In this document: in pieces, positions 5,294 through 13,311 of the stretch
How the letters are laid out: each line of letters starts with the position of its first letter
How positions within the stretch are numbered: position 1 is the first letter of the stretch
Assembly (NCBI GenBank): GCA_001800015.1
Contig: MGUO01000031.1
Coordinates: forward strand, 7,119 to 21,249
Direction: 5' to 3'
DNA: 14,131 nucleotides
Source: Elusimicrobia bacterium RIFCSPHIGHO2_02_FULL_57_9
GTDB taxonomy: Bacteria; Elusimicrobiota; Elusimicrobia; UBA1565; UBA9628
Translations under genes and position numbers: made by a program
Notes under the pieces: model-generated
What the model was told of the DNA's origin: nothing
The model's database searches: none
What the model saw: only the letters and a program-made list of their open reading frames with translations

Positions 5294-7428
5294 TCGCGCC
5301 TCTGGTAAGCCGCGAGCTCAAGCGCGCGCCGGATCATGCGCAGAAATTCCGTGCGCAAAAACGGCTTGGCCAGAACCGACATATTCAGAAGCACCAGCTC
5401 TTGAATCAGGTCTTGGTTGAGGATGTCTCCGGTGACGAATACGAATTCGGGCTTGTTGATCAAATGGCGGGCCTCTTGCGTCAGCTGAGTGCCCTTAAAC
5501 TCCCCCATGTCGATATCGGCGACTACCAGGTCAAAGCCGCCTCCGCGCACCTGGCGGCAAGCGTCTTTCGGGTCCATCGCCGCCGCAGCCACAAGCCCGT
5601 CCTCCCGCAAAAGCCGCAGCATCAACTGCACCAGCTCGGGCTCGTCATCCACCACCAGCACCCGGCGGCCGGGAAAAGACGGCGGCAAACCCGCGGAGGA
5701 TTCCATCTCCTGCATGTCCGGGCTGCAGGGAGGAAACGAAGCTGCGAAGCGCGCGCCCCCCTCCGGCCCTTGTTCGCAGCGCAGGGTGCCGCCGAATTCC
5801 GACACAATTTGGGCCGAGATGGAAAGCCCAAGGCCGGTTCCCTTGCCGACCGGCTTGGTGGTATAGAAAGGCTCAAAAATTCGGCGGCGCTTCTCTTGCG
5901 AAACGCCCGGGCCGGTATCCTCAATCTCGAACTCGGCTCCCGCGCCCAAGCTTCCGGTCCGAATCCGGACGATCCGCGGACCGGGATGCTCCTTCACCGC
6001 GTCGGCGGCGTTGTTGGTGAGATTGACCAAAACCTGCTGAATTTTCTGAAAATCAGCGGCGATATAAGGGCAATCGGGATCCAGGTCCACTTCAAGCTTG
6101 ACCCCCTCGGTTTTAACCAAGCGGTATTCGAAAAGAGCCAGGGTCGACTTGACCGCCTCGTTAAGAGAAACCCGGCGCTGAGCGGTCTTATCCCGGCGCA
6201 CAAAAAGAAGCAGCCCCTGCACGATATCGCGGCAGCGCAGGGCGCTTGAATGTAGGTGGCGCAAGTCCTCCTGTTCCTCCGGTTTGGCGGGCAGATCCTT
6301 AAGCAGTTCCGCAAAGCCGATCACGGCCGCCAAGGGATTATTGAGCTCGTGGGCGACTCCCGCGATTAAATTTCCCACCACCGACATCTTCTCGGTCTGG
6401 ATCAAGGCCTCGGTGCGCTGCCTAAGACTGTCGGCCATCAGGTTAAAAGCCTCTCCCAGCGTCGCCACTTCGCGCGGCTTGGAGATATTAACTCGAACCC
6501 CTAAATCACCCTGGGCATAGGCGATCGCCGCGTTCTCAAGATCGCTTAAGGGCCTTAAAAGCAGGCGGATTTGCCGCGTAATCAGAAGGATGAGCATCAC
6601 GGCGGCGAAAAAGGCGAGAAACAAAGTCGCGCTGCTGATGGCGGTCAGCCGGTCGACAAAGTCGCTGCGCTTAACCACCATGACCACCGACCAGGGCGTG
6701 CCGGGAACGATGGATTCGGCGATCAACAGGTCCGCCCCGATGAAGGGCGGCCTATCACCGAGCCGGCCTTTTCTCTCGGCTAAAACCGCGCGGCCGGAAA
6801 TTCCTAGATGAAGGCGGCCCAGGAATTCGTACATCGGCGACAAGCTGCAGTCAAAAATCAAGGCGCCGCGCAAGCGCCCCGCCTCATCCTTGACTGGGAC
6901 GCCGTAGCGAATAATTGGCGCATGATGCCATGCTACCCGCCGTTGGCGGAAAATAGGATGGTAGGTGCCCGAGAGGCTTTTTAAAGCCGCGAAAAATTCA
7001 GGATCCTCAAATTCGCCTTTCAGCCTCGCCGGCTTATGGTTTTCGATCAGGCACAGCGGTTTTCCGGAACCGTCCAGGTAGCTCAGGCGTGGATAAACCC
7101 CGGCGCGCCGGGAAAAATCGCAGAGCATGCGCTCGATTTCATGCAGATAGACCCCGGCCTCCTGGCGCAGGCCGTATTCGACGTTGGTGAAATGGTCCTT
7201 AAAGAGCGGGGACTGCCTGATGATGGCGATATCGTTGGAGCGCTGCTGGAAAAAGCCCTTGACCTGGGCCGCGGCCGCGTCCGTAATGGCCATGATCCCC
7301 TGCTGGGCCTCGTACAATATAAGCGAGCGCGCCAGACGGTAGGTGGAATAGGAAGCCGCGATGACAATGATTAAAGAGACGGGAAGAACCCAGATAAGAA
7401 GGCTGAACGCCAGAGAACGTCGTTTCAT
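5290..7428 (-). CDS. Hybrid sensor histidine kinase: Cache-like sensor, HAMP, kinase, receiver
   Basis: This 712-residue membrane kinase has TM1 at about residues 8-37, a periplasmic Cache-like domain at about 40-258 and TM2 at about 262-285. HAMP spans about 284-338. The dimerisation helix carries phospho-acceptor H360 in V-A-H-E-L-N-N-P-L. The ATP-binding domain has an N box (L-T-N-N-A-A-D, 470-476), G1 D-T-G-P-G-V (504-509) and G2 G-T-G-L-G-L (530-535). A C-terminal receiver (about 588-705) has D594-D595, phospho-acceptor D638 and K688 in A-K-P-F. All catalytic residues look intact. It is the last gene of the minus-strand operon, 28 bases after the dehydrogenase stop, with GAGG before its ATG. 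It could serve the operon's own HTH-receiver regulator, the orphan regulators on the plus strand, or both; the partner is not decided by sequence. Confidence 0.93.
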   Translation of the reverse strand: MKRRSLAFSLLIWVLPVSLIIVIAASYSTYRLARSLILYEAQQGIMAITDAAAAQVKGFFQQRSNDIAIIRQSPLFKDHFTNVEYGLRQEAGVYLHEIERMLCDFSRRAGVYPRLSYLDGSGKPLCLIENHKPARLKGEFEDPEFFAALKSLSGTYHPIFRQRRVAWHHAPIIRYGVPVKDEAGRLRGALIFDCSLSPMYEFLGRLHLGISGRAVLAERKGRLGDRPPFIGADLLIAESIVPGTPWSVVMVVKRSDFVDRLTAISSATLFLAFFAAVMLILLITRQIRLLLRPLSDLENAAIAYAQGDLGVRVNISKPREVATLGEAFNLMADSLRQRTEALIQTEKMSVVGNLIAGVAHELNNPLAAVIGFAELLKDLPAKPEEQEDLRHLHSSALRCRDIVQGLLLFVRRDKTAQRRVSLNEAVKSTLALFEYRLVKTEGVKLEVDLDPDCPYIAADFQKIQQVLVNLTNNAADAVKEHPGPRIVRIRTGSLGAGAEFEIEDTGPGVSQEKRRRIFEPFYTTKPVGKGTGLGLSISAQIVSEFGGTLRCEQGPEGGARFAASFPPCSPDMQEMESSAGLPPSFPGRRVLVVDDEPELVQLMLRLLREDGLVAAAAMDPKDACRQVRGGGFDLVVADIDMGEFKGTQLTQEARHLINKPEFVFVTGDILNQDLIQELVLLNMSVLAKPFLRTEFLRMIRRALELAAYQRRD

Positions 7429-7456
7429 GGGCCTGCCTCATGCTGATCCACCGGCT

Positions 7457-8209
7457 CTATTGCAGGGTTTGACCTCCATCCATGGTTAAAACGCTGCCCG
7501 TGACCCAGGCGGTGTCATCCGAGACCAAATATAGTATCGCCTTGGCCACTTCCTCCGGCTTGCCGATCCTTCCCATGGGGTGAATGGAATAAAGCCATTC
7601 TTTGGCTTTTTCATCGCTTATAAGGGGGGCAAGAAAGTCCGTATCCACGGCGGCCGGGCATACGCAATTGGCGCGGATTCCCTGCTTGGCGTATTCCAAC
7701 GCCACGGTCTTGGTGAAATGAATCATGCCGGCCTTGGATATGCAGTAGAGGGAAGCGCCGGGCAAACCGATCATGCCCGCGGTTGACGACACGTTGACGA
7801 TGACCCCTCCGTTGTTATGCAGGAAATGAGGTATGACCGCCCTGGTGACTCGATAGGCGCCTTCCAAGTTGGTTCCCACGATAAGCTTCCAATCATCATT
7901 CGTAGTCTGGTGCAGCAAAGGCCCGACCAAGCCCACGCCCGCGTTATTGATCAGAATGTCTATTTTCCCATAAATTTCAACCGTCTTGTCCACGGCGTTG
8001 ATGACATCTTTGTCGTTAGCCACGCTGCCGGTAATAGGAGAGGCCTCCCCTCCGCTTTTGCGGATTTCCTCAGCTGTCGCCCGCAAGGGCTCGGCGCGGC
8101 GTCCAAACAGCGCCACCTTGGCCCCCTCGCGAACTAAAGCCAGGGCGGCGGCCTTCCCGATTCCCGACCCCCCTCCTGTGATCAGCGCGACCTTGCCTTC
8201 TAATTTCAT
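7457..8209 (-). CDS. Short-chain dehydrogenase/reductase (FabG-like SDR)
   Basis: This 250-residue classical SDR is complete and normal in length. The Rossmann nucleotide loop is T-G-G-G-S-G-I-G (11-18). G-R-R at 36-38 suggests NADP(H) preference. N-N-A-G is at 88-91, structural N114 and the catalytic set S142, Y155 and K159 (Y-x-x-x-K) are present, and P-x-x-x-x-T-D and the C-terminal G-S-V-L-T-M-D-G-G-Q are standard. It should interconvert an alcohol and a carbonyl compound; the substrate cannot be told, and fatty-acid FabG function is unlikely in this setting. It overlaps the upstream cupin gene by four bases (ATGA) and has a good AAGGAG ribosome site. Coupling to a thiamine-diphosphate carboligase-like enzyme suggests it may reduce that enzyme's ketol-type product, which is inference. 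Confidence 0.93.
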   Translation of the reverse strand: MKLEGKVALITGGGSGIGKAAALALVREGAKVALFGRRAEPLRATAEEIRKSGGEASPITGSVANDKDVINAVDKTVEIYGKIDILINNAGVGLVGPLLHQTTNDDWKLIVGTNLEGAYRVTRAVIPHFLHNNGGVIVNVSSTAGMIGLPGASLYCISKAGMIHFTKTVALEYAKQGIRANCVCPAAVDTDFLAPLISDEKAKEWLYSIHPMGRIGKPEEVAKAILYLVSDDTAWVTGSVLTMDGGQTLQ

Positions 8210-8580
8210 TGATTATCTCCTTTTTTCAAACAAGCATCCGGTTTTTGCATATTCATCTTCGGCGAGAACAAAGCGAGAACTTTCATGCGCGAATCCGTGG
8301 TGGTGAACTGGTGCCACCGGCGCGCGGGAATGTGGATAAAGTCCCCGGCTTTCAATTTCATTTTCTCGTTTCCGACCACTCCAAAGCCTTTGCCCGATAC
8401 AATGTAGACTAATTCATCCGTCTTCTTGTGAAGCACGGCGGGAAATCGGGAACCCCGGGGAACGTCTATGTGCATGATGGAAATATCATTTAGTCCGCCA
8501 AGCCCGGGCAACAAGCGCAGCCTTAAATCCTGCTGCCTGATCACCGGTAAGCTGCGCACGCTGGCTTTTTTCCCCCTCAT
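8206..8580 (-). CDS. Small single-domain cupin
   Basis: This 124-residue single-domain cupin has motif 1 as H51-K-K-T-D-E56 followed by I-V-S-G-K-G. Motif 2 is A-G-D-F-I-H-I-P-A-x-x-x-H with H90. The usual second His of the H-x-H pair is Lys53, so only three of the four standard metal ligands are kept. It may bind metal weakly, act as an isomerase/epimerase-type enzyme or be a ligand-binding accessory protein. Its start overlaps the stop of the binding-protein gene by one base (TAATG), and its end overlaps the dehydrogenase start. The first 15 residues are basic and rather variable-looking. Specific function unknown. Confidence 0.86.
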   Translation of the reverse strand: MRGKKASVRSLPVIRQQDLRLRLLPGLGGLNDISIMHIDVPRGSRFPAVLHKKTDELVYIVSGKGFGVVGNEKMKLKAGDFIHIPARRWHQFTTTDSRMKVLALFSPKMNMQKPDACLKKGDNQ

Positions 8581-10115
8581 TATTGTCCTCCTTGGGCCGA
8601 CGTTGAGATCCCGGTCATATAAAGATGCGGCATGCCCGTGACATAAGGGACAAAAGCCACGCCATTTTTAACCGCATAAGTCTTGACCTTCTGATAGGTG
8701 AACAAGCTCAGCGCCTCACGGTGGACAAAACGGTCCACTTCCCGCATTTGCTCTTCCATGCGCTTGACATCCATTTGGGCCAAGGCTTGCTCCAGCATTT
8801 GATCCAGTTGGGGGTTCTTAGTCAGCGAATAGGGGGATTTCGAATACAAAAAGAGGCTGGTAATGAAAAAACTGTGCGCCATGGGATCGGGGCAGCCTCC
8901 GATGACTATATCCGGACGCTGGGCCTGCACCTGGATCAAGGCATCAACCTCCGAGACCCATTTTATTTCCAAATCCACCCCGATGCGCTCCCATTGTTTT
9001 TTTAGAATCAGGGCCGTTCTCCTGGTCTGCTCCTTGACCAAGGCCCGCAGCTTCAGGCGCGGATGGCCGGCCTGGCGCAGCAGGCGCTTGGCCTGCGCCG
9101 GATCATAATCGTAAGGCCGTAAATCCTCGGCGTGCCCGATTTCTCCCGGCATGGTCAGAGAGGCGATAACCGCCGCATTTCCCAGCTGGTCATAGCGGAT
9201 TAAATCTTGGCGGTCGACGCCAAGATTGAGCGCCAGACGCACACGCCGGTCTTTCAAAGGGCCCTCATGAGTATTAAAAATAGCGCCTACGGTATAAAAA
9301 GTCGGCTTTTTAATTACAGCGGCCACCCGGCTCTTGGCGATGGTTTCGGTCTCGGTCCCAGGCATATCGGTCAACAGGTCGACCTCTCCACTCAGCAAGG
9401 CGCTCACCTGCTTTTCAATCGGTAAAAACCGAAAGGAGAGTTTCTGAAATTTGGGGTAGCCTTTCCTCCAATATTCAAGATTAGCCTTATAATAAATGCC
9501 GCGATCTTTCTGCCAACTCTCGAACACGAACGGCCCGGTTCCGATGGGCTTGCGGCCGAATTCTTTCTTGAAATTGGAGTAATATCGGGCGGGTACGATA
9601 TAAAGAAACGCGGCCAGCCGGTTAAGCAAAGCTCCGTCGGGAGCCCGGGTCACCAGGTCCACGGTATGGCGATCGATGGCCACGGCTTTCTCCAGCGGCC
9701 CTAAAAAGCCCAGGCCTGGAAAGCGGGTATGAGGGTCCAGGTATCGCTCCACGCTGAAACGCACGCTTTCGGAGTCGAAAGGCTCGCCGTTATGAAACTT
9801 GACGTCGCGGCGCAGATGAAAGCGCATGATGCGATCGTTGATTCTCTCCCAGGACAGCGCCAAGGCCGGCTCGATGCCGCCGTCGGGATTAAACCGGACC
9901 AGCCCCTCGAGAGTCTGCTGCAGGGCGACATAGCCTTTCTCCGCGAAGACATCGAAGGGATCGAGAGTCGCCGGCTCATGAATATCCAGGCATACGGCCA
10001 ACTCGCCCGGCTGCGCGACGGATGTCGCGGACCGGCAAAACGCCAGGAGGACCGCCAACAAGGGCCCTAACAGGAACAGACGGATTTTATTTTGCCGCGA
10101 TGAGAGTTCGCGCAC
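8580..10115 (-). CDS. Periplasmic oligopeptide/nickel-type solute-binding protein (SBP_bac_5), no transporter partners
   Basis: As called this is 511 residues, the usual size for DppA/OppA-like proteins. A Sec signal peptide (basic start, then a leucine-rich core, cleavage near S-V-A-Q) precedes the mature domain. Hallmarks are P-A-T-L-D-P-F-D, P-A-L-A-L-S-W-E, the F-H-N-G-E-P-F-D segment, G-T-G-P-F-V-F-E-S-W and a C-terminal hinge region. The GTG at 10115 is chosen because AAGGTGG lies about five bases before it and the signal peptide follows. An in-frame ATG at 10214 would give 33 extra residues inside the preceding enzyme gene. It still overlaps that gene by 29 bases. No permease or ATPase gene is in the operon, so it may deliver ligand to a distant transporter or to the sensor kinase; both are inference. 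Confidence 0.88.
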   Translation of the reverse strand: MRELSSRQNKIRLFLLGPLLAVLLAFCRSATSVAQPGELAVCLDIHEPATLDPFDVFAEKGYVALQQTLEGLVRFNPDGGIEPALALSWERINDRIMRFHLRRDVKFHNGEPFDSESVRFSVERYLDPHTRFPGLGFLGPLEKAVAIDRHTVDLVTRAPDGALLNRLAAFLYIVPARYYSNFKKEFGRKPIGTGPFVFESWQKDRGIYYKANLEYWRKGYPKFQKLSFRFLPIEKQVSALLSGEVDLLTDMPGTETETIAKSRVAAVIKKPTFYTVGAIFNTHEGPLKDRRVRLALNLGVDRQDLIRYDQLGNAAVIASLTMPGEIGHAEDLRPYDYDPAQAKRLLRQAGHPRLKLRALVKEQTRRTALILKKQWERIGVDLEIKWVSEVDALIQVQAQRPDIVIGGCPDPMAHSFFITSLFLYSKSPYSLTKNPQLDQMLEQALAQMDVKRMEEQMREVDRFVHREALSLFTYQKVKTYAVKNGVAFVPYVTGMPHLYMTGISTSAQGGQ

Positions 10116-11883
10116 CGATTCCACCTTCCTGGGAGATTGGCGCCTCTTTATGGGAAGAATCGAAGAAGCGGTCCATGGTTTCGATGCGCATGCCCATAGG
10201 TGGAACAGCCTCAATGTCTACTCTGGCGTCTATCACGGTCGGGCGGCGCGAGGCAAGAGCCTCAGGAAGCGCGACAAGCAATTCCCCGGGCTTTTCCACG
10301 CGAATGGCGCGGGCCCCCATCGCCGAGGCCATGGCTCCAATGTCGAAAGGATGCCTGAATTTGGAGGTGCTAAATTTCCCCTTGAAGAGAATGCGCTCGC
10401 CGTGATGAACCATGCCGTGTCCGCCGTTGTTGAGCACGACCCATACCACCGGCAGATTATATTCCACGGCCGTATGCACTTCCATTCCATTCATGGCGAA
10501 GGCCGCGTCGCCGAGAATGGAAACCACGGTTTTTTCGGGAGCGGCCAATTGGCCTCCGATAGCGGCGGCGGCGGCGTATCCCATCGAGGCAAAACCCAGA
10601 TTGATATGGAAGGTTCCGGGCTCGTAGACCGGAAAATAATGAAGGACCCAGGCCATGCAATTGCCGATGTCGGCGAATATAATGGCGTCATCGGGCAGAG
10701 CCTCGCGAAGCTCGCGCATGACGCGCTGGGGCTTAAGCGGCAGAGAAACATCGTCCAGGCTTTGCGGCTCTATCATGCGGGGATGGCGCGACTTAAAATC
10801 CTTGATCCAGCCCTCGCCGCGCAAAAGAGAGCGGTCGAAGTCCTTCCAGCGCGATTCCCGCTCCACCTGGAAAAGCAGCTCGGTTAAAACGGCCCTGGCA
10901 TCGCCCACGACGGGAAGATGGGCGGGATAATTCTTGCCGATCTCGCAGGGATCGGAATCGATCTGGATCAGCGAGACCTTGGGGCTAAGCCTGGCGTCCC
11001 AGGCATGGGTGGCGAGCTCCCCGAGACTGGTCCCGACCGTCACCAACACGTCCACTTCTCCTGAAAGCAGATAGGCCTGCGATTGCGGCGAACCGGCGAA
11101 TCCGAAGACGCCGAGGGAAAGAATGTGATCCTCCGGCAAAGCGCCTTTGGCCTTTGGGGTGGTCGCCACCGGAATCATCAGCCGCTCGGCCAAACGCCGG
11201 ACAGCCTCGAAAGCCCCGGAAACCGAGACGCCGTTTCCAAGCAGAAGAGCGGGGCGGCGCGAGCGGGTTAACAACCGCGCCGCTTCCCTGACCGAAGCGC
11301 GGTCGAAAGACTCGGGGCGCGCGCGGTACCTCTTCGGCGCCACTTGCTGCGACTTGATGCGCTTCTTCATTAGATCGGCCGGCAGATTCAAGTGCACCGG
11401 GCCGGGACGCCCGCTTAAGGCCATGCGCAGGCAATAGCGCGCGGTTTCCGCCATAAGCTCGGGGTTGACCAGCATGAGGCTGGCCTTGGTCGCATAGCGG
11501 TAAAGATTAACGAGATCAATTCCAAAATGAGTCGATTCCTGGGCTGCGCCTTTGCCAAATGCCGAGGTCGCAATTTGCGCGGTAATCAGCATCAGCGGCA
11601 CGGAATCGGCCCAGGCGCAGGCGACCCCGGTCAGGGCGTTGGTCCCGCCGGGGCCGGTGGTGGCGCAGCAAACTCCCAGCCCGCGCTTGACACGGGCATA
11701 GCCGTCGGCCATGAAGGCCGCGCCCTGCTCATGCTTGGCTAAAATAGGCGTAATTGAGCCGCGCTCGAAAAGCGCTTCGTAAAGGGGCATCAAGGGGCCC
11801 CCGGGAATTCCGAAAATATGATCCACGCCCTCGCCTTCCAAGTACTGCAGCAGAACCGAGACGGCGGTAGGCGGCTCGGTCAT
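10087..11883 (-). CDS. Thiamine-diphosphate-dependent enzyme, acetolactate-synthase-like
   Basis: This 598-residue protein has the three-domain layout of acetolactate synthase and related decarboxylases/carboligases. The N-terminal PYR domain has F-G-I-P-G-G and catalytic E52 in K-H-E-Q-G-A. The central domain ends in I-Q-I-D-S-D-P-x-E-I-G. The C-terminal PP domain has I-L-G-D-A (457-460) and V-L-N-N-G (483-487), the metal/diphosphate motif with Gly replaced by Ala at 460. It should act on a 2-oxo acid by decarboxylation or carboligation. True acetolactate synthase is doubtful: there is no small regulatory subunit next door, and the neighbours are not branched-chain amino-acid genes. It overlaps the upstream regulator by four bases (ATGA). 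The last 25 or so residues are a variable tail. Confidence 0.88.
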   Translation of the reverse strand: MTEPPTAVSVLLQYLEGEGVDHIFGIPGGPLMPLYEALFERGSITPILAKHEQGAAFMADGYARVKRGLGVCCATTGPGGTNALTGVACAWADSVPLMLITAQIATSAFGKGAAQESTHFGIDLVNLYRYATKASLMLVNPELMAETARYCLRMALSGRPGPVHLNLPADLMKKRIKSQQVAPKRYRARPESFDRASVREAARLLTRSRRPALLLGNGVSVSGAFEAVRRLAERLMIPVATTPKAKGALPEDHILSLGVFGFAGSPQSQAYLLSGEVDVLVTVGTSLGELATHAWDARLSPKVSLIQIDSDPCEIGKNYPAHLPVVGDARAVLTELLFQVERESRWKDFDRSLLRGEGWIKDFKSRHPRMIEPQSLDDVSLPLKPQRVMRELREALPDDAIIFADIGNCMAWVLHYFPVYEPGTFHINLGFASMGYAAAAAIGGQLAAPEKTVVSILGDAAFAMNGMEVHTAVEYNLPVVWVVLNNGGHGMVHHGERILFKGKFSTSKFRHPFDIGAMASAMGARAIRVEKPGELLVALPEALASRRPTVIDARVDIEAVPPMGMRIETMDRFFDSSHKEAPISQEGGIGARTLIAAK

Positions 11884-12485
11884 GAATTCAGCTCAGAAAA
11901 TACGTCCAGCTCCAATAATTCCGCGACCTTGCGCTTGAATTCACCGGTCGAAAGCGGCTTGCGGAAATAGCAATCCGCGTGATGCTTGAGGAATTTCTCG
12001 TCTTCTGAGGAGAGCTTTTCGCCGCTTATGGCGATGACCTTGACCGGCCGGGTATGCTCGCAGGATTTAACCAGGCGGCAGACCTCCAAGCCGTTGACCT
12101 GGGGAATGCGGATATCCAGAATCAGCAGATCCGGAGGCTCCTTGCCGATATGCATCAAAGCCTCGAGGCCCGACTCGCAGACCTCAATTTTAACGCCGGG
12201 AAGAGCCTGCAGGCTGCGCATAAGCATGCGCTGAACCGAGGCATCGTCTTCGACGATAAGAATATTCATGCTCCGGTCGACCAAATTGTCGGGGATGGGC
12301 ATTTCAAAGCGCTTCATGAAGTCGATCAAATCCTCGGGCAGGATGCGGCGGTGGCCGCCGGGCGTCACGTAGGCTTTGAGTTTCCCCTTATTGACCCAGT
12401 TGATGACCGTGGTGTGGAAAACCCCGCAAATCCTGCCGACCTCGAAGGTAGTGAAGGCCCTTGACTTAGATCCTGTAATTCTCAT
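11880..12485 (-). CDS. MerR/excisionase-like HTH fused to a C-terminal receiver domain
   Basis: This 201-residue regulator has reversed order compared with usual response regulators. Residues about 10-58 are a winged helix of the MerR/excisionase kind: T-T-F-E-V-G-R-I-C-G-V, then T-V-I-N-W-V-N-K-G-K-L and T-P-G-G-H-R-R-I. Residues about 73-192 are a receiver with E79-D80-D81, phospho-acceptor D124 in L-I-L-D-I-R-I-P, switch Ser154 and K176 in R-K-P. A longer TTG-started form at 12533 is rejected, because its extra 16 codons are the promoter itself. It is the first gene of the minus-strand operon and overlaps the thiamine-diphosphate enzyme by four bases. The sensor kinase at the operon's far end is the natural candidate partner. 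Self-regulation through the palindrome at 12508-12520 is inferred. Confidence 0.88.
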   Translation of the reverse strand: MRITGSKSRAFTTFEVGRICGVFHTTVINWVNKGKLKAYVTPGGHRRILPEDLIDFMKRFEMPIPDNLVDRSMNILIVEDDASVQRMLMRSLQALPGVKIEVCESGLEALMHIGKEPPDLLILDIRIPQVNGLEVCRLVKSCEHTRPVKVIAISGEKLSSEDEKFLKHHADCYFRKPLSTGEFKRKVAELLELDVFSELNS

Positions 12486-12504
12486 AGATATTGTAACCTC
12501 GGTA

Positions 12505-12533
12505 ATAGTATAAAATATACAACCTGTCGTCAA
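12505..12533 (-). promoter_or_regulatory. Sigma70-type promoter of the six-gene minus-strand operon
   Basis: TTGACG (12533-12528), exactly 17 bases, then TACTAT (12510-12505) on the minus strand. Transcription should begin near 12498-12500, only about 13-15 bases before the ATG at 12485. A weak GAGG (12500-12497) lies eleven bases before the ATG. It falls in the short gap after rsmE, so the operon can be expressed apart from dnaJ-rsmE. Confidence 0.78.
12508..12520. promoter_or_regulatory. 13-bp palindrome between the -35 and -10, candidate operator
   Basis: GTATA and TATAC flank a three-base AAA centre, placed in the spacer and touching the -10. MerR-family proteins typically bind dyads in the spacer, though with a longer (19-bp) spacer than the 17 bp here. 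A pair of AACCT words at 12495 and 12521 flanks it on the plus strand, 26 bp apart. A natural target for the HTH-receiver protein encoded directly downstream; not proven. Confidence 0.45.
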
Positions 12534-12549
12534 CTAATCTGGGCAACGG

Positions 12550-13311
12550 CTAGAGAACCACTAACTCGTAAAGAACCAGGGCGCTGGCCGCCAGGGCGGC
12601 GGTCTCGGCGCGCAGAATGCGGGGGCCCAAGCCGATGACAATGACGCCGCGGTCGCGCGCCAAGGCGGCTTCCTGCGCGCAGAAGCCCCCCTCGGGGCCG
12701 ATGAAGAGATTGACCGGCGGAATTTCCCCGTCATTTTTGTCGCGGGCCTGTTTAACCGCCCGAGGCAAACTCTCCGCCGCCAGGCCGCCCTGTTCTTCCC
12801 AGGCAAGCAGGCTTAAGCCTCGGCCCGCGCAGGACTCAAACGCCTCGCTTAAAGAAACTGGGGGCCGCATCTCGGGAAGATCCTGGCGCTGGCATTGCTT
12901 GGCCGCAGCCATGATAATGCGCCGCCAGCGCTCAAGCTTGGCTGCGGCGCGCTCGGGCTTTGGGCTTTGGGCGACGCAGCGGGCGCTGATCACGGGAGCA
13001 AACGCGGTCACGCCGATTTCCGTGCCTTTCTCTAAAAGATAATGCCAGCCGCCGGTTTTAAGAAGGCCGGGGTAAAGGTTGAGCTCCATGCGCCTGGTTT
13101 GGGCCCGAAGGCCGCTCAACTCGCCTGAAATCGAGCCGTCTGGATGAATTTTCCGTATCACGCCCTCAAAGCGCCGGCCTTGGCCATCGAAGAGAGCCAG
13201 GGCTTGGCCTTCGCGACAGCGCAGGACCTTGACGATGTGAAAAGCTTCGGGGCCGGAGAGGCGGAAGGTTTTATCGGCGATCGATTCGGGAGATAAAAAG
13301 AATTGGGGCAC
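12550..13311 (-). CDS. rsmE: 16S rRNA m3U1498 methyltransferase RsmE
   Basis: This 253-residue SPOUT-class enzyme methylates N3 of U1498 in 16S rRNA in the 30S subunit, using S-adenosylmethionine. An N-terminal PUA-like region has F-H-I-V-K-V-L-R. The catalytic part shows E-K-G-T-E-I-G-V (94-101), A-A-K-Q-C, and the SAM-knot motifs I-G-P-E-G-G-F (204-210) and L-G-P-R-I-L-R-A-E-T-A (228-238). Length is typical. The start is a GTG that overlaps the dnaJ stop by one base (TAGTG) with no evident ribosome site, so translation probably re-initiates after dnaJ. The dnaJ-rsmE pairing is seen in several bacterial phyla and has no bearing on the accessory genes nearby. Confidence 0.95.
   Translation of the reverse strand: MPQFFLSPESIADKTFRLSGPEAFHIVKVLRCREGQALALFDGQGRRFEGVIRKIHPDGSISGELSGLRAQTRRMELNLYPGLLKTGGWHYLLEKGTEIGVTAFAPVISARCVAQSPKPERAAAKLERWRRIIMAAAKQCQRQDLPEMRPPVSLSEAFESCAGRGLSLLAWEEQGGLAAESLPRAVKQARDKNDGEIPPVNLFIGPEGGFCAQEAALARDRGVIVIGLGPRILRAETAALAASALVLYELVVL

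Noticed and set aside
5059..6249. Long plus-strand open frame of 396 codons
   Set aside because: It lies opposite the hybrid kinase and the end of the GGDEF gene, has no recognisable domain, and its basic, Gly/Pro/Arg-rich content is typical of an antisense shadow in GC-rich DNA.
10116..10214. Upstream ATG extension of the solute-binding protein
   Set aside because: It would add 33 residues encoded inside the thiamine-diphosphate gene and bury the signal peptide; a GTG with a ribosome site fits better.
12486..12533. TTG-started extension of the HTH-receiver protein
   Set aside because: These codons are the -35, spacer and -10 of a good promoter, and the ATG at 12485 starts right before the domain.
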